In this document: in pieces, positions 57,661-64,000 of the stretch
How the letters are laid out: each line of letters begins with the position of its first letter
Position numbering within the stretch: the first letter of the stretch is position 1
Source of the DNA: an uncultured Granulicatella sp.
Lineage (GTDB): Bacteria; Bacillota; Bacilli; Lactobacillales; Aerococcaceae
Assembly (NCBI RefSeq): GCF_938030755.1
Contig: NZ_CALHIF010000056.1
Location: forward strand, 9,821 to 73,820
DNA: 64,000 bases
Direction: 5' to 3'
The notes under the pieces: generated by a model
Databases searched by the model: none
What the model was told of the DNA's origin: nothing
What the model saw: the letters and a program-made list of their open reading frames with translations, nothing else
Made by a program: the position numbers and the translations under genes

Positions 57661-58404
57661 TTTTGCATTTTTCTTTGAGCGATTGACGCGTTCCACAAAA
57701 TTATCAAATAAACCTTGCATCACATTACTATCTTCAATTAATAGTTCAGGATGCCATTGAACGGCAACCACGCTTTGATCTTTTGATTTAGATTCGAATG
57801 CTTCAATAAGTCCATCCGTACTCCAAGCAACTGGAACGAAGTCAGAGGCCAATTGTTTAACCGCTTGGTGATGATAAGAGTTCACAGGAGTGGATGTTCC
57901 AAGTACACGAGAAAGTTCGCTACCACTTGCGATTTGTATCGTATGAGTTGGTTGGCTCGGCATTGTTTTTTGTGTATGTTTCACAGAAATATTATCATAT
58001 TGTGATTCAATATCTTGGTAGAGTGTTCCGCCAAGTGAGACGTTCAGAATTTGTAAGCCGCGACACACTGCAAAAATTGGTTTGTGTTGTCTATAAGCTT
58101 CTTTAATGAGCTCAATTTCAAACGCATCACGAGCAGGATAAGTACGTGCCAAGTTAAGATGTGGTTCTTCACCATATAGAAGTGGCGAAACGTCTTGTCC
58201 ACCTGCTAATAAAAGTCCATCAAGTCGAGAAATGAATTCTTTTGCAAATTCTGGGTTACTAATGGGAATAATGACAGGAATCGCATTTGCCTTTTCAAGA
58301 CCACGAACAAAACCATTTGGCGCATACGATAAAATGTAGCGATCTTCTTCCGTGTTATCTTGGCGATGATTTCCTGCAATACCAATAAGTGGATAAGCTT
58401 GCAT
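57658..58404 (-). CDS. Gamma-glutamyl-GABA hydrolase-like class I amidotransferase
   Basis: A 248-residue peptidase C26 enzyme (PuuD-like) that hydrolyses gamma-glutamyl amides. The nucleophile is in FAVCRGLQILNVSLGG and the catalytic His/Glu are in VAVQWHPE. The substrate is not identifiable; no polyamine genes are near. The ATG at 58404 has AAAGG 9 bases upstream. Two earlier in-frame ATGs overlap or crowd that site. Divergent from the suf operon. Confidence 0.9.
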   Translation of the reverse strand: MQAYPLIGIAGNHRQDNTEEDRYILSYAPNGFVRGLEKANAIPVIIPISNPEFAKEFISRLDGLLLAGGQDVSPLLYGEEPHLNLARTYPARDAFEIELIKEAYRQHKPIFAVCRGLQILNVSLGGTLYQDIESQYDNISVKHTQKTMPSQPTHTIQIASGSELSRVLGTSTPVNSYHHQAVKQLASDFVPVAWSTDGLIEAFESKSKDQSVVAVQWHPELLIEDSNVMQGLFDNFVERVNRSKKNAK

Positions 58405-58445
58405 GTGCATCAGCCTTTCTTTCAAAAATATGTTCCATCATACCT

Positions 58446-58461
58446 CATTTTCATGAAAATG
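58446..58461. promoter_or_regulatory. Perfect 16-nt palindrome between amidotransferase and suf genes
   Basis: CATTTTCATGAAAATG, perfectly symmetric, in the divergent intergenic region about 40 bases before the amidotransferase start. It may be an operator for that gene. Confidence 0.4.
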
Positions 58462-58496
58462 AAAAGCATTATTACACGATTTCAAAGCGCGCCTAT

Positions 58497-58525
58497 TTGC
58501 GAATCGTTCTCAATTAGGATAAAAT
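58497..58525 (+). promoter_or_regulatory. suf operon promoter with Fur-like inverted repeat
   Basis: TTGCGA (58497-58502) and TAAAAT (58520-58525) are spaced by 17 bases. TTGCGAA-TCG-TTCTCAA (58497-58513) is an inverted repeat over the -35. Its core TGCGAAT-C-GTTCTCA matches the Fur-type 7-1-7 form TGAGAAT-N-ATTCTCA at 12 of 14 positions. Iron or oxidative control is plausible. Confidence 0.6.
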
Positions 58526-58561
58526 AAGACAGAATAGAATGATTATAAAGGAGAATGAATC

Positions 58562-59332
58562 GTGGCAACTTTAGAGATTAAAAATCTACATGTATCGATT
58601 GAAGACAAAGAAATTTTAAAGGGCGTTAATTTAACGATTAACACTGGAGAAATTCACGCAGTCATGGGACCAAACGGAACTGGGAAATCAACACTTTCCG
58701 CAGCCATTATGGGTCATCCAAGTTATGAAGTAACGAAAGGAGAAATTCTATTAGACGGCGAAAACGTTTTAGAAATGGAAGTAGACGAACGCGCTCGCGC
58801 TGGTCTATTCTTAGCGATGCAATATCCAAGCGAAATCGTTGGGGTGACAAACGCAGAATTCATGCGTTCAGCTATCAACGCACGTCGTGAGGAAGGCGAC
58901 AAAATGGGGGTTCGTGAATTCATCAAGAAATTAGATGAAAAAATGGCCCTATTAGATATGCCAGAAGAAATGGCAGAACGTTACTTAAACGAAGGATTCT
59001 CAGGCGGGGAAAAGAAACGTAACGAGATTCTTCAATTATTAATGATCGAACCAACATTTGCGATTCTAGACGAAATCGACTCAGGATTAGATATTGATGC
59101 CTTAAAAGTTGTTTCTCGTGGTGTAAATGCGATGCGTGGAGACAATTTTGGATCATTAATTATTACACACTACCAACGTCTTTTAAATTACATTGAACCT
59201 GATGTAGTACATATTATGATGGATGGCCGTGTTGTGATGACAGGAGATGCGTCTCTTGCTCGTCGCCTAGAAGCTGAAGGATACAAAGGAATTAGTGAAG
59301 AATTAGGAATCAAGATTGAACATCAAGAGTAG
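58562..59332 (+). CDS. sufC: SUF system ATPase SufC
   Basis: A 256-residue ABC-type ATPase of the SufBCD scaffold that assembles iron-sulfur clusters. Walker A GPNGTGKST, signature FSGGEKKRNEI, Walker B FAILDEIDSGLDIDAL and switch His (IITHYQRLL) are all present. It starts with GTG at 58562 after AAAGGAG. First gene of sufC-sufD-sufS-sufU-sufB, the Firmicutes order. Confidence 0.97.
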   Translation: MATLEIKNLHVSIEDKEILKGVNLTINTGEIHAVMGPNGTGKSTLSAAIMGHPSYEVTKGEILLDGENVLEMEVDERARAGLFLAMQYPSEIVGVTNAEFMRSAINARREEGDKMGVREFIKKLDEKMALLDMPEEMAERYLNEGFSGGEKKRNEILQLLMIEPTFAILDEIDSGLDIDALKVVSRGVNAMRGDNFGSLIITHYQRLLNYIEPDVVHIMMDGRVVMTGDASLARRLEAEGYKGISEELGIKIEHQE

Positions 59333-59342
59333 GAGTGAGATT

Positions 59343-60635
59343 GTGGCAGAGACAAAATTAACCATAACACCAGAAGAAATCACCGCATTCTCTCTTACAA
59401 AGAATGAACCGGAGTGGTTTCTACAAACACGTCTTAAAGGCTTAGAACTTGCTAAAACGCTAGATTTACCTTTTATTGAACGTGTGAAATTCCACCGTTG
59501 GAACTTATTTCAATCTTCAATCGGAGAAGGTACTTCAATGATTGAGGAGCTTCCAAAAGTGATTCCAACAGCAGCTGGAAGTGCAAAAATCGTTCAACTA
59601 GGTGCGGTATCTTATTGGGAAGAAATGAATGCTGAAACAGCCATGAATGATGTTCTAGTGATGGATTTATTTGACGCTTTGGAACAATATCCAGAGCTTG
59701 TTAAACCGTACTATATGACAAAAGCAGTACCAGTCGATGAAGATAGCTTAACGGCTTACCACGCAGCTATGGTCAACTCAGGAGTATTTATTTATATTCC
59801 TAAAAATGTAGCCGTGGAAGAAATTATTGAATCTCATTTTGTTCAAAATAACTTAGTGGACGAAGCGTTCGTGAAACACGTTTTAATCGTAGCGGATGAA
59901 AATAGCTCTGTCTCTTATGTGGAACGTTTTGAGAGTGTTGGAGACAAAAAGAATACAGCAAACATTGTTGTAGAAGTGATTGCAAAACAAGGAGCGAAAG
60001 TTCAGTTTGCGGCTGTTGATACTTTAGATCAATCAACAGATGCATATGTGAACCGTCGTGGCTATCTTGAAAAAGATGCAACGATTAACTGGGCACTTGG
60101 CATTATGAATGACGGAAATGTGATTGCAGACTTCGACTCTGAATTACGAGGAGATGGCTCTCATTCACAAGTGAATGTGATCGGTATTTCTACAGGACGC
60201 CAAGTACAAGGAATTGATACACGTGTGACAAACTATGCGCCACATTCAGTAGGACACATCTTACAGCACGGTGTTATTTTAGATAAATCAACCTTAACGT
60301 TTAACGGAATTGGACATATTATTAAAGGAGCGAAATTCGCAGATGCCCAACAAGAAAGCCGTGTACTCATGCTTTCAGAAGGCGGACGTGGGGACGCGAA
60401 CCCAATTCTATTAATCGATGAAAATGAAGTAACGGCTGGACACGCAGCAAGTGTGGGACAAGTGGATGATGAACAATTATTCTACTTAACAAGCCGTGGA
60501 ATCTCAGAAGCTGAGGCAAAACGCCTCGTGATTCGTGGCTTCTTAGGAGCCGTGATTCGTTCAATCCCTTCAAGTACTCTTCAAAAAGAACTTGTAGATA
60601 TGATTGAACAAAAGTTGGTTGCAAGCTATGATTAG
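59343..60635 (+). CDS. sufD: SUF system scaffold protein SufD
   Basis: A 430-residue beta-helix protein paired with SufB. Typical stretches: FHRWNLFQ, GVFIYIPKNVAVEEII, HGVILDKSTLTFNGIGHIIKGAKFADAQQESRVLMLSEGGRGDANPILLIDENEVTAGHAASVG and a C-terminal helix region (SRGISEAEAKRLVIRGFLG). The start is GTG at 59343 with AGGAG 7 bases upstream; the in-frame TTG at 59316 lies inside sufC and is not favoured. sufS overlaps its last 8 bases. Confidence 0.95.
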   Translation: MAETKLTITPEEITAFSLTKNEPEWFLQTRLKGLELAKTLDLPFIERVKFHRWNLFQSSIGEGTSMIEELPKVIPTAAGSAKIVQLGAVSYWEEMNAETAMNDVLVMDLFDALEQYPELVKPYYMTKAVPVDEDSLTAYHAAMVNSGVFIYIPKNVAVEEIIESHFVQNNLVDEAFVKHVLIVADENSSVSYVERFESVGDKKNTANIVVEVIAKQGAKVQFAAVDTLDQSTDAYVNRRGYLEKDATINWALGIMNDGNVIADFDSELRGDGSHSQVNVIGISTGRQVQGIDTRVTNYAPHSVGHILQHGVILDKSTLTFNGIGHIIKGAKFADAQQESRVLMLSEGGRGDANPILLIDENEVTAGHAASVGQVDDEQLFYLTSRGISEAEAKRLVIRGFLGAVIRSIPSSTLQKELVDMIEQKLVASYD

Positions 60636-61860
60636 TAAAACAATTCTAGAAGACTTTCCGATTTTAAAGCGTGAAGTTAACGATGAAGTGCTTGTCTATT
60701 TAGACAATGCGGCAACCACGCAAAAGCCAAGCCAAGTTGTAGAAGCTGTTGAGAAATTCTATGATACTCATAATGCGAATATTCATCGTGGGGTGCATAC
60801 ATTAGCACAAGAAGCCACTGACTTGTATGAAGCGGCTCGAGCTAAAGTGGCGAAATTTATCAATGCTAGTAGTGCCAAAGAAGTGCTCTTTACGCGTGGA
60901 ACGACAACCAGTTTAAACTGGGTTGCACAAGGATTTGCACCAGGACGCTTGCGAAAAGGGGACGAAATTTGGATTAGCCCGGCTGAGCATCATTCGAATG
61001 TGGTTCCTTGGCAACAAGTGGCCAAACAAACAGGAGCCGTTTTACGTTATTTTTCATTAACCAAAGAGGGCGAATTAGACCTCGAAGCAGCAGAACAGTT
61101 CTTAACTGAGAAGGCGAAAATCGTGTCGATTAACCACGCCTCAAACGTTCTTGGAACGGTAACGGATGCCAAGCGTGTAGCCGAGATGGTTCATGCAGTA
61201 GGAGGCATCCTCGTTGTGGATGGTGCTCAAGCAGCGCCGCATCAAAGAGTGGATGTCCAAGCGTTAGATTGTGACTTCTATGCCTTTAGCGGTCATAAAA
61301 TGCTGGCTCCTACAGGGATTGGTATCTTATATGGAAAAGAAGCACTTCTTCAAGAGATGAATCCTGTAGAATTCGGCGGCGAAATGATTGATTTCGTGTA
61401 CGATGAGGAGAGTACATGGAATGAATTGCCGTGGAAATTCGAAGCCGGCACTCCAAATATCGCAGGAGCCATCGGACTAGCGGCTGCCATTGATTATTTG
61501 GAAGAAATTGGGATGGAGAATATCCATCAGCATGAACAAGAAATTATCACGGTTCTCTTACCGAAAATGCAAGAGATGGAAGGCGTTACGGTATACGGGC
61601 CAAGTGATCCAGAAAGACATTCTGGAGTCATTAGTTTTACCATCGATGGTATCCATCCACACGACATCGCAACGGCTCTGGATATGGAAGGATTTTCGGT
61701 TCGCGCAGGACATCATTGCGCGCAGCCTTTAATGAGATGGCTCGATGTACCAGCAACATGTCGTGCAAGTTTTTATATGTATAACACGCTTCAAGAAGCA
61801 AAACAGTTTTTAGAAGCATTAGAAAAAGTAAAGGAGTTTTTCCAATATGGCCTTATCTAA
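60628..61860 (+). CDS. sufS: Cysteine desulfurase SufS
   Basis: A 410-residue pyridoxal-phosphate enzyme that takes sulfur from cysteine and gives it to SufU. PLP-binding Lys is in FYAFSGHKMLAPTGIG, the HHSN motif in PAEHHSNVVPW and the active-site Cys region in SVRAGHHCAQPLM (catalytic Cys is further on, near PATCRASFYMYNT). Length is normal for the type II (SufS) class. The start overlaps sufD and the SD is weak, so coupling is likely. Confidence 0.96.
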   Translation: MISKTILEDFPILKREVNDEVLVYLDNAATTQKPSQVVEAVEKFYDTHNANIHRGVHTLAQEATDLYEAARAKVAKFINASSAKEVLFTRGTTTSLNWVAQGFAPGRLRKGDEIWISPAEHHSNVVPWQQVAKQTGAVLRYFSLTKEGELDLEAAEQFLTEKAKIVSINHASNVLGTVTDAKRVAEMVHAVGGILVVDGAQAAPHQRVDVQALDCDFYAFSGHKMLAPTGIGILYGKEALLQEMNPVEFGGEMIDFVYDEESTWNELPWKFEAGTPNIAGAIGLAAAIDYLEEIGMENIHQHEQEIITVLLPKMQEMEGVTVYGPSDPERHSGVISFTIDGIHPHDIATALDMEGFSVRAGHHCAQPLMRWLDVPATCRASFYMYNTLQEAKQFLEALEKVKEFFQYGLI

Positions 61861-62287
61861 ATTAGATCAGCTTTATCGTCAGGTGATTTTGGATCATTCT
61901 TCTCATCCGCACCATAAAGGATTGGTGGATGATGCGAGCATTCCAACGATTGAATTTAATAATCCAACGTGTGGAGATGTGTTGCAGTTGCAACTGATTG
62001 TAAACGACATCGGCGTGATTGAAGATGTTCACTTTGACGGACACGGCTGTACGATTAGTATGGCGAGTGCCAGCATGATGAGTGATGCGATTATTGGAAA
62101 AACGATTGACGAAGCAGTCTCTTTAGCCGAAGACTTCTCTAGTCTGGTTCAAGGGGAAACTGTGGATGAAGAACCTTTAGGGGATGCGGCGCTCCTTGCC
62201 GGTGTTCAAAAATTTCCAGCGCGTATTAAATGTGCCACTCTTGCGTGGAAAGCATTAGAGCGTGCAGTAGAAAACGAGAAATCATAA
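61847..62287 (+). CDS. sufU: Sulfur acceptor SufU
   Basis: A 146-residue zinc protein that accepts persulfide sulfur from SufS. Zinc and sulfur ligands are visible: Cys43-region NPTCGDVL, Asp/Cys in DGHGCTISMAS and Cys in PARIKCATLAW. The SufU-specific insertion (SLVQGETVDEEPLGDAALLAGVQ) separates it from IscU. The ATG overlaps sufS by 14 bases, with AAGGAG upstream. Confidence 0.96.
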   Translation: MALSKLDQLYRQVILDHSSHPHHKGLVDDASIPTIEFNNPTCGDVLQLQLIVNDIGVIEDVHFDGHGCTISMASASMMSDAIIGKTIDEAVSLAEDFSSLVQGETVDEEPLGDAALLAGVQKFPARIKCATLAWKALERAVENEKS

Positions 62288-62302
62288 GAAAGTGGTGACA
62301 AA

Positions 62303-63697
62303 ATGAGTGGAGTTCCTGAATTAGCCGATTACAAATATGGCTTTCATGAGGATGTAACACCTGTTTATGAAACAGGAATGGGATTAAGTGAAGAAGTCGT
62401 GCGTACGATTTCAAAAGTGAAGAACGAACCACAATGGATGCTTGATTTCCGATTAAAATCATTGAAGACATTCGAAAATATGCCAATGCAAACATGGGGT
62501 GCGGACCTATCAGACATTGATTTTGATGCAATTACTTATTTTAAACGTGCCAGTGATAAGCCAGCGCGTTCATGGGATGATGTTCCTGAAAAAATTAAAG
62601 ATACCTTCGAGAAAATCGGGATTCCTGAAGCAGAACGTGCGTATTTAGCTGGAGCTTCTGCGCAATTTGAATCTGAAGTGGTTTATCATAATATGAAAGA
62701 AGAATTCGATAAACTGGGAATTATTTTTACAGATACGGATTCTGCTTTGAAAGAATATCCAGAATTATTCGAAAAATACTTCGCCAAACTTGTACCACCA
62801 ACGGATAACAAGTTAGCAGCTTTAAACTCAGCAGTATGGTCAGGTGGAACGTTCATCTATGTACCAAAAGGCGTGAAATGTGATGTGCCACTTCAAACGT
62901 ATTTCCGTATCAACGACCAAAACATGGGACAATTCGAGCGTACGCTCATCATCGTGGATGAGGGGGCTAGCGTACACTATGTTGAAGGATGTACAGCTCC
63001 AACGTATTCTTCAAATAGTTTACATGCAGCAATTGTTGAAATCTTCGTTGAAGAAGGTGGATATTGCCGCTATACAACGATTCAAAACTGGTCGGATAAT
63101 GTGTATAACTTGGTAACGAAACGTGCCAAAGCAGCTGCTTACGGAACCGTTGAGTGGATTGATGGAAACCTTGGTGCAAAGACAACGATGAAATATCCTT
63201 CAGTATTCCTTGAAGGACCATACGCCAAAGGAACAATGTTATCGATTGCGTTTGCCGGAGAAGGCCAACACCAAGATACAGGTGCGAAAATGATTCACAA
63301 TGCGCCACATACTTCAAGTTCAATCGTTTCAAAATCGATTGCTAAAGATGGCGGAGCGGTGAACTATCGTGGTCAAGTGACGTTCAGTAAAAAATCAGAT
63401 TATTCGATTTCTCATATTGAATGTGACACGATTATTATGGATGACAAGTCGAAATCAGATACAATTCCATTTAACGAAATTCATAATGATAAAGTGGCTT
63501 TAGAACATGAAGCCAAAGTGTCAAAAATTTCAGAAGAGCAATTGTTCTACTTGATGAGTCGTGGAATTAGCGAGTCAGAAGCTACAGAAATGATTGTTAT
63601 GGGATTCGTTGAACCATTTACAAAAGAACTTCCAATGGAATACGCTGTTGAATTAAACCGTTTAATTGCTTACGAGATGGAAGGGTCCGTTGGATAG
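62303..63697 (+). CDS. sufB: SUF system scaffold protein SufB
   Basis: A 464-residue core scaffold on which clusters are built. Landmarks: PQWMLDFRLKSL, GTFIYVPKGVKCDVPLQTYFRIN, VHYVEGCTAPTYSSNSLHAAIVEIFVEEGGYCRYTTIQNWSDNVYNLVTKRA and GGAVNYRGQVTFSKKS. The conserved Cys and Glu near the C-terminal beta-helix are present. Last gene of the operon, 15 bases after sufU, followed by a terminator. Confidence 0.97.
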   Translation: MSGVPELADYKYGFHEDVTPVYETGMGLSEEVVRTISKVKNEPQWMLDFRLKSLKTFENMPMQTWGADLSDIDFDAITYFKRASDKPARSWDDVPEKIKDTFEKIGIPEAERAYLAGASAQFESEVVYHNMKEEFDKLGIIFTDTDSALKEYPELFEKYFAKLVPPTDNKLAALNSAVWSGGTFIYVPKGVKCDVPLQTYFRINDQNMGQFERTLIIVDEGASVHYVEGCTAPTYSSNSLHAAIVEIFVEEGGYCRYTTIQNWSDNVYNLVTKRAKAAAYGTVEWIDGNLGAKTTMKYPSVFLEGPYAKGTMLSIAFAGEGQHQDTGAKMIHNAPHTSSSIVSKSIAKDGGAVNYRGQVTFSKKSDYSISHIECDTIIMDDKSKSDTIPFNEIHNDKVALEHEAKVSKISEEQLFYLMSRGISESEATEMIVMGFVEPFTKELPMEYAVELNRLIAYEMEGSVG

Positions 63698-63706
63698 ATG
63701 ATATAA

Positions 63707-63746
63707 GCCAAGAAACTTTGATTGAATCGGGTTTCTTGGCTATTTA
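63707..63746 (+). terminator. Terminator of the suf operon
   Basis: GCCAAGAAAC (63707-63716) pairs with GTTTCTTGGC (63731-63740), followed by TATTTAT. Confidence 0.8.
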
Positions 63747-63830
63747 TATTCATAACTCTATTGAATATAATCTTTAGTAATTATATGATTATAGTAGTTC
63801 AACGATAAATTAAAATCGAGGGATATGTTT

Positions 63831-64000
63831 ATGATTAGTGAAGAATATATAGAAAGAGAAAAACGAGTAGCAGAATGCTATAAGAGATACTTTGATTCTA
63901 GACCAGAATTAAAGGAAGAGTCAGAAAAATTATATAATTTGTATAATAATGATAAAATTTCATTTGAAGAATACAGAAAAAAATCACTAGAACTTGGTAA
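63831..64000 (+). CDS. Unrecognised gene, 5' part (runs off the window)
   Basis: An open frame of 56 codons without a stop to the window edge. ATG at 63831 follows GAGGG by 8 bases. The visible protein is highly charged and helical: MISEEYIEREKRVAECYKRY, then FDSRPELKEESEKLYNLYNN and so on. It has no recognisable motif. Codon choice (AGA, ATA, TAT) is more AT-biased than in the suf genes, a hint of different origin or low expression. Function unknown. Confidence 0.6.
   Translation, partial: MISEEYIEREKRVAECYKRYFDSRPELKEESEKLYNLYNNDKISFEEYRKKSLELG

Overview
This window looks like chromosomal DNA of a low-GC Gram-positive member of the Lactobacillales. The closest match by gene content is Carnobacteriaceae/Granulicatella, but that is inference and not proven. 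The evidence is AT-rich DNA with strong AGGAGG ribosome binding sites, a T-box leader on pheST, the divergent pepQ/ccpA pair, ytxG-ytxH, cbpB, H2O-forming NADH oxidase, a sufCDSUB operon and a streptococcal-type histidine-triad surface protein. No rRNA, tRNA, CRISPR array, prophage or transposase gene was seen.

Layout. 1-11 kb: 3' end of a sensor kinase, zwf, a DUF1189 membrane protein, a DEAD-box helicase, sodA, a large YfhO-type membrane protein, a class B penicillin-binding protein and an ADP-ribose Nudix hydrolase. 11-15 kb: T-box-controlled pheS-pheT. 15-18 kb: a repeat- and palindrome-rich intergenic stretch, then four tandem DUF1307 (YehR-like) lipoproteins. 18-27 kb: an M42 peptidase, a histidine-triad protein behind a Zur-like operator, corA, rnhC, zapA-cvpA, mutS2 and trxA. 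27-29.5 kb: an autoregulated GntR-ABC transporter operon. 30-36.7 kb: a murI-rdgB fusion gene, a phosphodiesterase, cbpB, an MscS channel, ytxGH, pepQ and ccpA. 36.7-44.3 kb: a class A PBP, then the rpsP-khpA-rimM-trmD-rplS translation cluster. This cluster is interrupted by a DUF1576 transporter-like pair and by an ArsR/SmtB-type metal sensor. 44.4-46.4 kb: a P1B-type metal efflux ATPase with an SmtB-type operator. 47-52.9 kb: small redox, RNA and membrane proteins and a DUF2130 protein. 53-57.6 kb: nox, a BrkB-like protein, rodA, an Spx/ArsC-like protein and gcvH. 58-63.7 kb: a complete SUF iron-sulfur assembly operon. The window ends in an unrecognised partial gene.

The most unusual element is a family of intergenic repeats: four full copies of about 180-250 bp plus one fragment, none coding. 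Each full copy folds on paper into one long hairpin. The core is conserved, and the inner and outer stems differ in sequence between copies yet remain self-complementary. This suggests a structured RNA or a non-autonomous mobile element. Other linked themes are metal homeostasis (Zur-like box with the histidine-triad protein; zinc-type ArsR sensor with a P-type ATPase; Fur-like dyads before suf and nox) and cell-wall synthesis (two PBPs, rodA, murI).
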